This document shows positions 22,634 to 31,371 of a stretch of 64,000 bases of DNA, piece after piece (positions within the stretch are counted from its first letter, which is position 1; each line of letters begins with the position of its first letter). The notes below the pieces were generated by a model, which was not told the DNA's origin, made no database searches, and saw only the letters and a program-made list of their open reading frames with translations. The stretch lies in NCBI GenBank assembly GCA_022601535.1, contig JAJACK010000002.1:62001-126000 (forward strand), read 5' to 3'. Both the position numbers and the translations under genes were made by a program. The DNA comes from Chlamydiales bacterium (GTDB lineage: Bacteria; Chlamydiota; Chlamydiia; Chlamydiales; JAAKFR01).

Positions 22634-23032
22634 ATGGCGCTACTCAAATTTTTTCATGTCTTTTTTGTCTTCATCTGGATGGGAACCTTGATCACCGTAG
22701 GAAGGTTTGTCGCTTCCCAAAAAGAAGAGAACCAAGAGCTGAGTCGAATTTCCAAACGGCTCTATCTCTTTAGCGATCTCCCCGCGATGTGTTTAGCAAT
22801 CTTAACAGGTTTAACCCTCTTGCTGACAAAAGAAGGGATCAATTTTAAAGCTCCATGGCTCCATCTAAAATTAACCTTTGCCGTCATTTTGATCGGTTGC
22901 GACATTGTGACGGGGCGGATGATTATCAAAGGATGTTTTGGCTCAAAGTGGCTTAAGTCACTGCATTACATCGTTGTAACCTGCTTATTGTTCGTTTTGC
23001 TTGCCATCTACGTATTAAAAGAATATTTATAG
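22634..23032 (+). CDS. hemJ: HemJ-type protoporphyrinogen IX oxidase
   Basis: A 132-residue four-helix membrane protein. LLKFFHVFFVFIWMGTLITVGRF carries the conserved His of the HemJ/UPF0093 family in helix 1 and WLHLKLTFAVILIG the conserved Lys in a later helix. HemJ converts protoporphyrinogen to protoporphyrin in the inner membrane, late in haem synthesis; hemL of the same pathway is at 32 kb. The longer open frame upstream is only the antisense of miaB, so I start at ATG 22634. It is divergent from miaB with about 30 bases between starts. Confidence 0.8.
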   Translation: MALLKFFHVFFVFIWMGTLITVGRFVASQKEENQELSRISKRLYLFSDLPAMCLAILTGLTLLLTKEGINFKAPWLHLKLTFAVILIGCDIVTGRMIIKGCFGSKWLKSLHYIVVTCLLFVLLAIYVLKEYL

Positions 23033-23088
23033 TTGGCAAAAAAACTCAAGAAATCTATGATGTCTGCTCTATTACGAAAGGAAAGAGA

Positions 23089-23535
23089 ATGAAACGAAAG
23101 AAAGAGACTTCCACCACTCTAGTTAGAAAAGAAGACGCCAAGCAAAAATGGTATGTTTTTGATGCTGCAGGTAAGACATTGGGCCGATTTTGCAGTGAAA
23201 TTGCAAAGGTACTTCGTGGAAAGCATAAGACAGATTTTACCCCTTATATCGATAATGGAGATGGCGTGATTGTGATCAATGCCGAGAAGATTGAGGTGAG
23301 TGGGGCTAAGGAAGCTCAAAAGATTTATCGCTCTTATACAGGATTTATCGGGGGGTTGCGTGAAGTTGCCTACCGAACCATGAAAGAGAAGAAACCCGAG
23401 ATGATCATCGAACGTGCCGTCAAAGGGATGATGCCTAAGAGTCGTCTAGGAAAACAGCAACTGCGCAAGCTAAGGATTTTCAAAGGGGAGAAACACACCT
23501 TTGAAGCTCAAAAACCCATCAGAGTAGACATATGA
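23089..23535 (+). CDS. rplM: 50S ribosomal protein L13
   Basis: Early-assembly large-subunit protein. [27 protein letters not shown], split here as [13 protein letters not shown] and the following helix, is the standard N-terminus of L13, followed by [16 protein letters not shown] and the MLPKSRLG-like [18 protein letters not shown]. The 148-residue length is normal. AAAGGAAAGAG precedes the ATG. The stop overlaps rpsI (ATGA), the universal L13-S9 pair. Confidence 0.98.
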   Translation: MKRKKETSTTLVRKEDAKQKWYVFDAAGKTLGRFCSEIAKVLRGKHKTDFTPYIDNGDGVIVINAEKIEVSGAKEAQKIYRSYTGFIGGLREVAYRTMKEKKPEMIIERAVKGMMPKSRLGKQQLRKLRIFKGEKHTFEAQKPIRVDI

Positions 23536-23930
23536 AAAAGCAAATAGAAGAGACCGTCGCAACAGGCAGAAGAAAACGTTCCGTATCGAGTGTTAGAGTT
23601 CGCCCAGGAACTGGAAAAATCGACGTTAACGGCCGTCCTTTTGACCGTTATTTCCCTTTAGAAATTCAACAAAAAACGATTCTCGATCCTCTTAAGATGA
23701 TTGGATCGGAAAAGAACTTTGATCTTATCATCCGTGTCAACGGTGGCGGGGTTGAAGGACAAGTGATCGCAACGCGCCTTGGCATTGCTAGAGCTCTTGT
23801 TAAAGAAGATGAAGAGCGTCGCCAAGACCTCAAAGCGCGAGGTTTTTTAACCCGTGATCCCCGCAGAAAAGAACGAAAAAAATATGGCCGCAAGAAGGCG
23901 CGTAAAAGCTTTCAATTCTCCAAGCGTTAA
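23532..23930 (+). CDS. rpsI: 30S ribosomal protein S9
   Basis: Small-subunit protein whose C-terminal tail reaches the P-site tRNA. Family motifs are [38 protein letters not shown]-like [31 protein letters not shown] and the terminal FQFSKR. The 132 residues match the family. It is coupled to rplM and followed by a strong terminator at 23973. Confidence 0.98.
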   Translation: MKKQIEETVATGRRKRSVSSVRVRPGTGKIDVNGRPFDRYFPLEIQQKTILDPLKMIGSEKNFDLIIRVNGGGVEGQVIATRLGIARALVKEDEERRQDLKARGFLTRDPRRKERKKYGRKKARKSFQFSKR

Positions 23931-23972
23931 GTACATGGACTTCCCCCTCCTCCTTTACCTTGGAGATATTGC

Positions 23973-24006
23973 CCCTGTTCTCTTCGGAGAACAGGGTTTT
24001 CTTTTT
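23973..24006 (+). terminator. Intrinsic terminator after rplM-rpsI
   Basis: A perfect 10-bp stem (CCCTGTTCTC with GAGAACAGGG) closed by the stable UUCG tetraloop at 23983-23986, followed by TTTTCTTTTTT. It sits 42 bases past the rpsI stop and ends the operon. Confidence 0.95.
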
Positions 24007-24140
24007 TAATACCCCTCAAATTAAAAGATTAGGCAGCTTCCTCTAGAAGGGGAAACTTCATTCCCTTTCACATTTAGAGATTGAGTCAAAAATTGAGATG
24101 TTGCTAAAGACTGCGCAAGATAGAGAGCTGCTTCAAGCTT

Positions 24141-24710
24141 TTAGTTTAGGGCTAAATCTTCGGGGATCATAGAGAGCGTGGCGTATTTGCCGCCCATTTC
24201 GCGCAGAAGGGTTTGCCATAGCTTTTCTGGGGGAACTTCAAAGATATTCTTGGCGCTCGCTTGGCAGATAAACCACTGTCCATCTAAAAACTCCCGCTCA
24301 AGCCGCCCTCCATCCCATCCTGAATAACCAAAGCAGAGGCGGATCCGAGGACCATCTTCTGAAAGAACAGCGTCTTGTAAAAATTGGAGATCTCCTCCTA
24401 AAAAGACATTGCTACAGATTTCAATGGTTTGCTCAGGAATTTTATCCGAAGAGTGGACAAGCATCATTTGATTTGTTTGGACAGGCCCTCCAGCTCGAAT
24501 AGAGACGCGAGGGTTATTGAGTTGCTCAAGTGACATGATCTCTTCTGGGAGCTCTAAATCGAGATCTTTATTGATGATGATTCCAAATGAACCATTTGGG
24601 CTGTGCTCACACAGGAGAATAACACTGCGGAAAAAAATTCCTTTGTCAATATCTGGAGTGGCTATGAGAAAGGTTCCTTTCTCAAGATGGGAGTAGGGGA
24701 TTGATTCCAT
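24141..24710 (-). CDS. algH: YqgE/AlgH family (UPF0301) protein
   Basis: A 189-residue protein with the family order: [11 protein letters not shown] near the N-terminus, [23 protein letters not shown] (read as VILLCEH and GSFGIIIN), [26 protein letters not shown], and the [21 protein letters not shown] block near 125-145. Despite the algH name from Pseudomonas, the biochemical role is not known. Its ATG lies 10 bases after the mlaD stop, whose TGAGGA provides the SD, so it is the last gene of the mla transcription unit. Confidence 0.9.
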   Translation of the reverse strand: MESIPYSHLEKGTFLIATPDIDKGIFFRSVILLCEHSPNGSFGIIINKDLDLELPEEIMSLEQLNNPRVSIRAGGPVQTNQMMLVHSSDKIPEQTIEICSNVFLGGDLQFLQDAVLSEDGPRIRLCFGYSGWDGGRLEREFLDGQWFICQASAKNIFEVPPEKLWQTLLREMGGKYATLSMIPEDLALN

Positions 24711-24719
24711 CGTGAATCC

Positions 24720-25760
24720 TCAGTAGCATCTGTTACAATATTCTTTAAACATCATTTCATTATAATTTTGCAAGGAGCGTTGTAGGCACTCAACACGGCC
24801 AATGAGTTCGCGGAAACTTTCGGCAAAGCATGCATCTTGCTCTGGGCAATCAACAGTAGAGAGCATTCTCTCGACTCGGTCTAAAGTATTGGAGATTTCA
24901 CACATCTCATTGTTGAAAAAATTGACAGCTGCTGTAGGAGTGCACATCTGCTTGAGTTGGTTTTCTTTAGCCAGTCGCTTCCGTTGCCAGCTCTTATCGT
25001 ATTGAAAGAGTAATCCATAATTGCTGATGTCATTCATTACCGTTTCGATTTTACACATAAGTGCTTGCATCTGAAGATAGAATGAATCACTATTGAGGAG
25101 TTTGCCAAGTGTTCCTTCTCCTGATGACATTTTATCGATAAGTTTTGAATCATTGAGATCTTTTAGGAAGAGATCGGCTTGACCCATCGCATTTGTCACT
25201 GAGAGGAGTGTTGTATGGAATGGTTCCATATTGACATCTAGGAACTCACCCACTTGTTGCATGGTGCTTTCAATCACATCGGCGACATCTGTCATTTGAG
25301 CGAGTGTTTGTTCAAGTGAGTCACTCGAACGAGCGTAGAGAATATCATGGGTGATATTTGCTGGGGGAGGAGCTCCTGCTGGAGCTGCTTTTGGATTGAT
25401 TGAGATCGATTTTTCTCCAAGAAGTCCTGCTGTTGAAAAGAGAATCTCATCATAGCTAAAGACTTGAACACTTGAATCAACTTCAAGCTCAAGCTGGTAG
25501 AAGTAGATGTCTCCATTTGAGGTGGCAGGAAGAGCGCGTGCATCGGGGATTTCAGAAATTTTAATCACCTCTCCAACAGGTTTTCCTGCAAAAGCGACTC
25601 GGGTTCCAATCGAAACATTTTGGATATTGACAAAGCGGACAGTCAAAACCTCACCCCCATCCCCAACTGTGGGACGTAAAAAAAGGAGAAGCCACGCTGC
25701 AATTGCAAGCGTGATAATGATAAAGACTCCCAACCAAAATGCTTTTATTCCATCACTCAT
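24720..25760 (-). CDS. mlaD: MCE-domain lipid-binding protein of the Mla transporter
   Basis: Substrate-binding subunit of a phospholipid ABC transporter. One N-terminal membrane helix (FWLGVFIIITLAIAAWLLLF) anchors a periplasmic MCE domain (VRFVNIQNVSIGTRVAFAGKPVGEV, residues about 41-65), followed by a long helical region. At 346 residues it is far longer than E. coli MlaD (about 183). The final 115 residues contain eight Cys (including DCPEQDAC and CNRCY at the very end), while the first 230 contain none, which suggests disulfide bonding in the periplasm. ATGA overlap with mlaF. Confidence 0.88.
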   Translation of the reverse strand: MSDGIKAFWLGVFIIITLAIAAWLLLFLRPTVGDGGEVLTVRFVNIQNVSIGTRVAFAGKPVGEVIKISEIPDARALPATSNGDIYFYQLELEVDSSVQVFSYDEILFSTAGLLGEKSISINPKAAPAGAPPPANITHDILYARSSDSLEQTLAQMTDVADVIESTMQQVGEFLDVNMEPFHTTLLSVTNAMGQADLFLKDLNDSKLIDKMSSGEGTLGKLLNSDSFYLQMQALMCKIETVMNDISNYGLLFQYDKSWQRKRLAKENQLKQMCTPTAAVNFFNNEMCEISNTLDRVERMLSTVDCPEQDACFAESFRELIGRVECLQRSLQNYNEMMFKEYCNRCY

Positions 25761-26515
25761 CTCACTAGTCCATTTGGTATAGAGTTGTGCAAAAAACTCT
25801 GTATTAGCGGATCGTCAATCGTAACAAATTCTTCCTTTGTTGCGGTATAGACAATTTGCCCTTGATGATTCAAGGCAATCTTATCGGCAACATGGAATGC
25901 TGAGCAAAGATCATGTGTTACCACAATGCTTGTCGCTTTGAGCTCTCGTTGAATTTGTAGGATTAAATCATTGATTTGCATTGCTGTAATTGGATCTAAA
26001 CCTGTTGTTGGTTCATCGTAGAGCAGTATTTTGGGGCGGTAGACAATCAACCTTGCAAGGGCGGCTCTTTTTTTCATTCCTCCTGAAAGATTGGCCGGCA
26101 TTTCCTCTTCTGTTCCTTCAAGATCGACCATTTTTAACGCTTCTGCAACTCGTATGCGGATTTCTGACTCAGGGAGGCGATACCCTTCTTTTCTTCGGTG
26201 TTGTTTTAAATAGAAGGCAGTATTCTCGTAGACATTGAGTGAATCGAGTAGAGCCGCTCCTTGAAAGAGCATTCCCATCTCTTTGACTGCTTGGTAGAGC
26301 TTTATTCCAAAGAGTGTCGAGATGGGCACTCCATCGATTTCGACAGATCCGCTGTCGGGCTTTTGAAGACCGATAATCTGTTTGAGTAAAACACTCTTTC
26401 CTACACCAGAGCGACCCAAAATCACCATGGTCTCGCCGGAGTCGATTTGAAGATTGAGTCCTCGTAGAATTTCGTGTCCTCCAAATGACTTGTAGAGGTC
26501 TTTGACTCGTATCAT
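25757..26515 (-). CDS. mlaF: Mla ABC transporter ATP-binding protein
   Basis: Cytoplasmic ATPase of the MlaEFD complex. About 252 residues from ATG 26515: Walker A GRSGVGKSVLLKQ, Q-loop MGMLFQGAALLDSL (typical of MlaF), signature LSGGMKKRAALARL, Walker B ILLYDEPTTGLDP and the switch His in VVTHD. A longer frame to 26608 only re-reads mlaE. The ATG overlaps the mlaE stop (TAATG), so the three subunits are coupled. The order E-F-D is the usual chlamydial and plastid-like arrangement. Confidence 0.95.
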   Translation of the reverse strand: MIRVKDLYKSFGGHEILRGLNLQIDSGETMVILGRSGVGKSVLLKQIIGLQKPDSGSVEIDGVPISTLFGIKLYQAVKEMGMLFQGAALLDSLNVYENTAFYLKQHRRKEGYRLPESEIRIRVAEALKMVDLEGTEEEMPANLSGGMKKRAALARLIVYRPKILLYDEPTTGLDPITAMQINDLILQIQRELKATSIVVTHDLCSAFHVADKIALNHQGQIVYTATKEEFVTIDDPLIQSFLHNSIPNGLVR

Positions 26516-27312
26516 TACCGCCACCCAAAATTTTCGACAAAATAGAGATGCAATGAGTTGAGTCCGATTGTAAGTAAGAAATTGATAATCAATATATAGG
26601 AGTAGCAAATCACAACGCTATTGGTGATTGATTTACCCACACCTGCAGCTCCCCCTTTTGTTCTAAGCCCTTTGTAGCAAGAGATGGTGCTGATCAGTAT
26701 TCCAAAAACCAATGCTTTAATCATGCCGGTCCAAAAATCAAATCCTGTGATATGGACAGGCATTGGATCAAAATAGCTTTCAGAGGTCATTCCAAAGACG
26801 TTAACTGAGATGAGGTACCCTCCAAAGATTCCCATCACAGCGCTAAAGACTGTGAGGGCTGGAAGCATCAAAATTCCTCCGATGATTCTCGGAGCGATGA
26901 GATAGCGAAGGGGGTTGACTGCCATCGATTTTAGCGCATCGATCTGTTCTGTCACTCGCATTGATCCGATGACAGCTGTCATCGATGACCCCACTCTTCC
27001 CGTCACCATAAAGGCGGTTAAAACGGGGCCAATTTCGGTGAGCATCCCTTTTCCAACAAGAAGACCTGTTGCACTTGCAAGCCCTTTGTCTCCAAGTTGA
27101 TAAAATGCTTGGGCTGCGAGAACAAGGCCTGTTGAGAATCCTGTGATTGCAACAACTGGCAAAGAGAGGACGCCCACTTGGTAGAATTGATCGAGTAAAA
27201 GGGTCCATGAAGGGGGGCGCCTGATCGAAGCCCAAGTGGTGCTTGCAAAGAGAGAGGCCCACCGTCCCACTCCAGAGAATGAGTCGTACAGTTTGAGGAA
27301 ATAAAATTTCAT
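26515..27312 (-). CDS. mlaE: Mla ABC transporter permease
   Basis: Membrane subunit of the lipid transporter, 265 residues, five or six helices. Family landmarks are GVLSLPVVAITGFSTGLVLA (about 47-66), LTEIGPVLTAFMVTGRVGS, EQIDALKSMAVNPLRYLIAPR and CYKGLRTKGGAAGVGKSI near the end. It probably moves phospholipids between inner and outer membrane together with MlaF and MlaD. It begins 25 bases after the stop of the putative chaperone gene, so the secretion cassette upstream could be co-transcribed. Confidence 0.95.
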   Translation of the reverse strand: MKFYFLKLYDSFSGVGRWASLFASTTWASIRRPPSWTLLLDQFYQVGVLSLPVVAITGFSTGLVLAAQAFYQLGDKGLASATGLLVGKGMLTEIGPVLTAFMVTGRVGSSMTAVIGSMRVTEQIDALKSMAVNPLRYLIAPRIIGGILMLPALTVFSAVMGIFGGYLISVNVFGMTSESYFDPMPVHITGFDFWTGMIKALVFGILISTISCYKGLRTKGGAAGVGKSITNSVVICYSYILIINFLLTIGLNSLHLYFVENFGWR

Positions 27313-27337
27313 TGAAACTGTTTATAACGGAAAAGGT

Positions 27338-27778
27338 TTACACCTTCAAGCCTGAAGGAGGGATTTTACCCTCTTCTTGAGGAGAATCGTTTCCAAGCTT
27401 TTCTTTCCACAACAACACTTTTGCGACAAATGCATCGATTAAAACATACAACTCAGCCGACTGGATGGTGGGATTAAACCGACGGTGAAGATAGATCACC
27501 TCTTCATCCACCTTGCATGAAAGGGTCTCTTCTTGGGTCGCATTTCCGTGCAAGGAGAGCTCTAAAACCTCTTCTATTTTTCCAGGAGGAATACCACAAA
27601 TAGGGGAGGAGACCAAAACAGTATGGGGAGCCACTTTCTCATCATACTCAAAGAGAAGAGGAACTTCAGAGCCTTTCATGATAATGAGACACGCTCCATG
27701 TTTATCGGGCTTGAGTGTGTCAAATTCAAGAACGATGGCGAGCTGCTTTAGAAATGTTTTAAACGCTTTTTTCTGCAT
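27338..27778 (-). CDS. Putative type III secretion chaperone (CesT/Slc-like)
   Basis: A 146-residue acidic protein with the pattern of class I secretion chaperones: an N-terminal helix, a beta-rich middle (GACLIIMKGSEVPLLFEYD), the helix GKIEEVLELSLHGNAT that corresponds to the LL..aN segment, the strand EVIYLHRRF, and a final amphipathic helix (VLIDAFVAKVLLWKEKL). I do not know its cargo; the gene six bases upstream is the obvious candidate. No direct sequence signature proves the family, so a profile search is needed to confirm it. Confidence 0.6.
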   Translation of the reverse strand: MQKKAFKTFLKQLAIVLEFDTLKPDKHGACLIIMKGSEVPLLFEYDEKVAPHTVLVSSPICGIPPGKIEEVLELSLHGNATQEETLSCKVDEEVIYLHRRFNPTIQSAELYVLIDAFVAKVLLWKEKLGNDSPQEEGKIPPSGLKV

Positions 27779-27784
27779 CCTTTT

Positions 27785-29182
27785 CTATTCGCTTTGGGTG
27801 ATCACCTCTGCTCGCGCAAGAAGGAGGTGTTGTTCAACATTTTTCTCCTGCCCGTCATAGATTTCTGAAGAATACGAAATCGTTTTTCCATCAGGCAAAG
27901 TGGCAGTTGAGGTGAATTCTAGGTAAGTCGTCGGATCTTCATCTTCTAAGGCATGTTCCTTTTCAGTCAGTGCAACGGTTCCTTTGATAGATTCAAAGTT
28001 CGCTCTATAATAGAAAGAAACATCAGTGCTCTCTCCAACCTTTAGTTTTTCCACATTATCAACATCCTCAGAGGAGATTACGGTGGCTTCATTTTTAATC
28101 GTTGGAGCCCTAAAGGTGAGAGCAAGTGTTCCATCAGAGCGGACACAAATTGTTCCCGCTTCAATTTGATTTCTAAGTTTGGAAAGGGTTGTGGCGACAC
28201 CTAAGTCGTGAGGAGTTTGAACAGATTTAATTGCCTTTTCCATCTCTTGTTCCCAAATCCTGTGTGCATCCACATTCTTGAGAAATAGGCCAATATTTTC
28301 CTCACCTTCTATAGAATCTGGGATAGAAGAGGTGATTCTTCTCGTCTCGCCATTAGGCTCTCGCACAAGAATGCGAACCTCTCGGTCTCCAATGGCTATT
28401 TTTTCTCTTTGAAACTCTAAAGAGACTCCTTTTAACTGGGCATCAGGGCTCCGTATAAGGCGGGGGCCGCTCTCTTTTTGGTACTCTTTATTTTCAAGGG
28501 TTGCGCTAAACGCTTGTTGGAAGATTTGGATGTTTTGAGTGTGTCTCCGTTGAGTGATCTGGGTTAGAAGAGGTTTGATTGTGGAATTGAAATCAATAGC
28601 AGCAGCAGGGGGTTGGCACCCGTTTAGACAATTTGCAACAGCCTCAAAACTTCCTTTTCCCATAATAAAAGCATCCAGAGCTTTGGCAAATTCTTTTAGA
28701 CGTGCAGTTAATTGGTTGTTATTATCATTATTATCATCGATGAGAAGCTTTTGCATTAGATCTGCTTTGAGTCCATCTGGAAGTCCCAGTGGTCCAGAAT
28801 GTTTATTTAGCTTTTCAATAACGTTTAAGACAATGTTTGGGTAGTTACATTTATCGATTGCATCGATTGCATCTGTTTTAGAAAGCGTTCCTACTGAGTG
28901 CAAGAATTGAACTGCTTTTAGCTGTCTAAGATCCATCTTGTTGAGAGTTTCTATTTTTTCTGGATTTTCTCCCAAAGCTTTGACAAGCTCTTTTCGTTCT
29001 GCTCTGCGGGAGAAATATCCTATTAGAGCAAAGATGGGGCGGAAAATAATCTGGATAAAGGCGTAAAACGTTGAGAGAAGTCCTCCATCACTTTGAGCAA
29101 CCCTCGCTCTTGGAGAGACAGCTCCAACTGTGTGAACTCTGTTGTTATCCCCTGAGGGAGGTGGTCCGCCAACTGCTGCCAT
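27785..29182 (-). CDS. Unknown protein between two chaperone-like genes, candidate type III effector
   Basis: About 465 residues from ATG 29182, which has GGAG nine bases upstream; an ATG five codons earlier (29197) has no SD. The N-terminus is Pro/Gly/Ser-rich (GGPPPSGDNN), followed by a hydrophobic stretch (LSTFYAFIQIIFRPIFALIGYF, about 36-57) and a basic RRAERK. The remainder mixes helices and, towards the C-terminus, beta strands. No known domain is recognised. The start overlaps the upstream chaperone-like gene by 38 bases, and a second one follows after six bases, an arrangement typical of secreted effectors. Confidence 0.65.
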   Translation of the reverse strand: MAAVGGPPPSGDNNRVHTVGAVSPRARVAQSDGGLLSTFYAFIQIIFRPIFALIGYFSRRAERKELVKALGENPEKIETLNKMDLRQLKAVQFLHSVGTLSKTDAIDAIDKCNYPNIVLNVIEKLNKHSGPLGLPDGLKADLMQKLLIDDNNDNNNQLTARLKEFAKALDAFIMGKGSFEAVANCLNGCQPPAAAIDFNSTIKPLLTQITQRRHTQNIQIFQQAFSATLENKEYQKESGPRLIRSPDAQLKGVSLEFQREKIAIGDREVRILVREPNGETRRITSSIPDSIEGEENIGLFLKNVDAHRIWEQEMEKAIKSVQTPHDLGVATTLSKLRNQIEAGTICVRSDGTLALTFRAPTIKNEATVISSEDVDNVEKLKVGESTDVSFYYRANFESIKGTVALTEKEHALEDEDPTTYLEFTSTATLPDGKTISYSSEIYDGQEKNVEQHLLLARAEVITQSE

Positions 29183-29615
29183 CTTTTTGTTCTCCATTAA
29201 AGGTTAAAGAAGAGGTGTACTCTTTCCAAGGGGTTAAAATCTCATTCCATTGCTGCCCGATTGAAATCAGTCGCTCGAGCAACTCCCAACTCTCCTGAGG
29301 GGTTACTCCAGATGTTGCTTGCCCTAGAAGAAAGAGTGTCCCCTCTCTAAGGGCAAAGGTGAAGCCTGCTGTGTTTAAGCCGAGAAAGTGGCCTCGCATC
29401 ATCTCTAAAAGGTGCTCTTTTGTCAATTTACCCTCTATCTCTCCCATTCGAAGGGTGATTTGGATAGAGCCTGCTGTCGCTCCTTTAAAAAGGGAAATTT
29501 CACCCTCTTCTAGAAATAAATCGACAATGCCTTCCTCAATGTCTTCCTGTGGTAATGGAGAATTGAGTTTTTCGCTATAATAATTTATAAAGTCTTTAAA
29601 ATTATAACTAGTCAT
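29145..29615 (-). CDS. Putative type III secretion chaperone (CesT-like)
   Basis: A 156-residue protein with chaperone-like layout: start helix (FKDFINYYSEKLN), beta strands (VDLFLEEGEISLFKG, SIQITLRMGEI), helix LLEMMRGHFLGLNTAG that matches the conserved LL..N segment, strands FTFALREGTLFLLGQ and a last helix (SWELLERLISIGQQWNEIL). Its stop lies inside the candidate effector gene, so the pair is translationally coupled. It heads the minus-strand cluster and is divergent from ispG with a 100-base gap. Assignment rests on fold pattern only. Confidence 0.55.
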   Translation of the reverse strand: MTSYNFKDFINYYSEKLNSPLPQEDIEEGIVDLFLEEGEISLFKGATAGSIQITLRMGEIEGKLTKEHLLEMMRGHFLGLNTAGFTFALREGTLFLLGQATSGVTPQESWELLERLISIGQQWNEILTPWKEYTSSLTFNGEQKDGSSWRTTSLRG

Positions 29616-29715
29616 TACTATTTATTGTAACATATATCTTAATTATGTGTAATTTCTATAGAGCTCTTTTTTTTGTCTTTATCCATTCTCCGATTTTAGG
29701 TACATTTAACTCCAT

Positions 29716-31371
29716 ATGAAAACGCGCGTTGTCAAAGTGGGTCATATCGGGGTTGGGGGAGATAATCCTGTGAGGATTCAGTCGATGACAACTTCTGATA
29801 CAAGAGATATTAAAGCGACAGTCAATCAAATTTTAGAACTCTATGAGGCTGGATGTGAGATTGTTCGGGTCACCGTACAGGGGATTAAAGAGGCAGATGC
29901 GTGTGAAGAAATTAAGAATCAGCTTATTAGAAAAGGGTGTCCTATTCCACTTGCCGCTGACATCCATTTCTTTCCAAAGGCTGCGATGCGAGTTGTTGAT
30001 TTTGCTGATAAAGTGCGGATCAACCCGGGTAATTTTGTCGATAAACGGGCTTCTTTCAAGATTCTTGAGTATGACGATGTAATGTATGCCTCAGAATTAG
30101 AGCGTCTTGAAGAGAAGTTTTCACCCCTTGTTGAGAAGTGCAAACGGCTTGGACGGGCGATGCGGATTGGAACCAACCACGGATCGCTTTCCGATCGGAT
30201 TATGAATCGCTTTGGAGACACTCCTGTGGGGATGGTGGAAGCGGCTTTTGAATTTGCCCGTGTTTGCCGTTATTTGGATTTTCACGATTTGATCTTTTCG
30301 ATGAAGGCGAGCAACCCTCTTGTCATGATCGAGGCGTACCGTCTTTTGGTCGCACGGATGGAGGAGCTTGGATGGGATTATCCTCTCCATTTAGGAGTGA
30401 CTGAGGCGGGAGCTGGAGAAGATGGACGTGTTAAATCGGCAATCGGCATTGGAGCGCTTTTATTAGATGGGATTGGCGATACAATTCGGGTCTCTTTGAC
30501 AGAAGATCCGGTGCATGAGGTGGAGCCGTGTCGTCAATTGATCCATTTTGCCAATGAGAAAAGGGAAGAGAGCGGTGTTGTGCAAAGGGCGCGGATTTCC
30601 TCATCATTGAAGCCACCAGTTGTCTTGGCGGTTTCAAAAGAGGAGATTGAGCATCCCGACTTTTTTTTGCATCTCGGCTGTGGAAGAGAGCTGGGACGTC
30701 CAGTTCTTACAGAAGAGAGCGTCGATTGCTTGATCACTAAAGAGGAGCATCCTCGGTTAGAGATGTTGAAGCAGGGGGGAATAGAGGTTAAAAAAGAAGG
30801 GGACTTTTTCACAGTTGAAACTCTTTCTTCTGCAAGGCAATTTTTCCAAACTGCACCCTCAAAGTCTGTTATTTTAAGGTATTGTGGTTCTGAAGATGTC
30901 GTGATTCGAGCTGCGGCTACAATTGGATCACTTCTCTGTGATGGGTGTGGAGAGGGGATTTTTCTCGATGTAGATCTCCCCCTTCCCAAAAGACGATCAC
31001 TCTCCTTTGCAATTTTACAAGGAGCGCGGATTCGCTCGTCAAAAACAGAGTTTATCTCTTGCCCTTCTTGTGGAAGGACGCTCTTTGATCTTCAAACTGT
31101 GGCAGATAAGATAAGAGCAAAAACAGGACACTTGCCTGGCGTCAAAATTGCTATCATGGGATGTATTGTAAATGGCCCAGGCGAGATGGCTGATGCCGAT
31201 TTTGGGTATGTTGGCTCAAGACCTGGAAAGATTGACCTTTACGTCGGCAAAGAGTGCGTTGAGAAAAATATCGACATGGACGAGGCGGAAGACCGTTTAG
31301 TTGAGTTGATCAAAGCGCATGGACGGTGGGTTGAGAAGGGGAAAACAGATGGTTGTACAAGTCAAAAATGA
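29716..31371 (+). CDS. ispG: 4-hydroxy-3-methylbut-2-enyl diphosphate synthase
   Basis: Iron-sulfur enzyme of the MEP isoprenoid pathway. The TIM-barrel half is seen in VRIQSMTTSDTRDIKAT, LAADIHFFPKAA, KVRINPGNF and HLGVTEAGAGEDGRVKSAIG; the cluster half holds CPSCGRTLFDL and IMGCIVNGPGE with the three Cys ligands and the Glu. The protein is 551 residues because an extra domain (about 280-420) lies between the halves, the large-type IspG of chlamydiae, Bacteroidetes and plants. It overlaps the next gene by about 23 bases. Confidence 0.96.
   Translation: MKTRVVKVGHIGVGGDNPVRIQSMTTSDTRDIKATVNQILELYEAGCEIVRVTVQGIKEADACEEIKNQLIRKGCPIPLAADIHFFPKAAMRVVDFADKVRINPGNFVDKRASFKILEYDDVMYASELERLEEKFSPLVEKCKRLGRAMRIGTNHGSLSDRIMNRFGDTPVGMVEAAFEFARVCRYLDFHDLIFSMKASNPLVMIEAYRLLVARMEELGWDYPLHLGVTEAGAGEDGRVKSAIGIGALLLDGIGDTIRVSLTEDPVHEVEPCRQLIHFANEKREESGVVQRARISSSLKPPVVLAVSKEEIEHPDFFLHLGCGRELGRPVLTEESVDCLITKEEHPRLEMLKQGGIEVKKEGDFFTVETLSSARQFFQTAPSKSVILRYCGSEDVVIRAAATIGSLLCDGCGEGIFLDVDLPLPKRRSLSFAILQGARIRSSKTEFISCPSCGRTLFDLQTVADKIRAKTGHLPGVKIAIMGCIVNGPGEMADADFGYVGSRPGKIDLYVGKECVEKNIDMDEAEDRLVELIKAHGRWVEKGKTDGCTSQK

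Noticed and set aside
23931-24140. Small gene or RNA between rpsI and algH
   Set aside because: Apart from the terminator the 210 bases show no start with SD, no conserved-looking frame and no tRNA fold.
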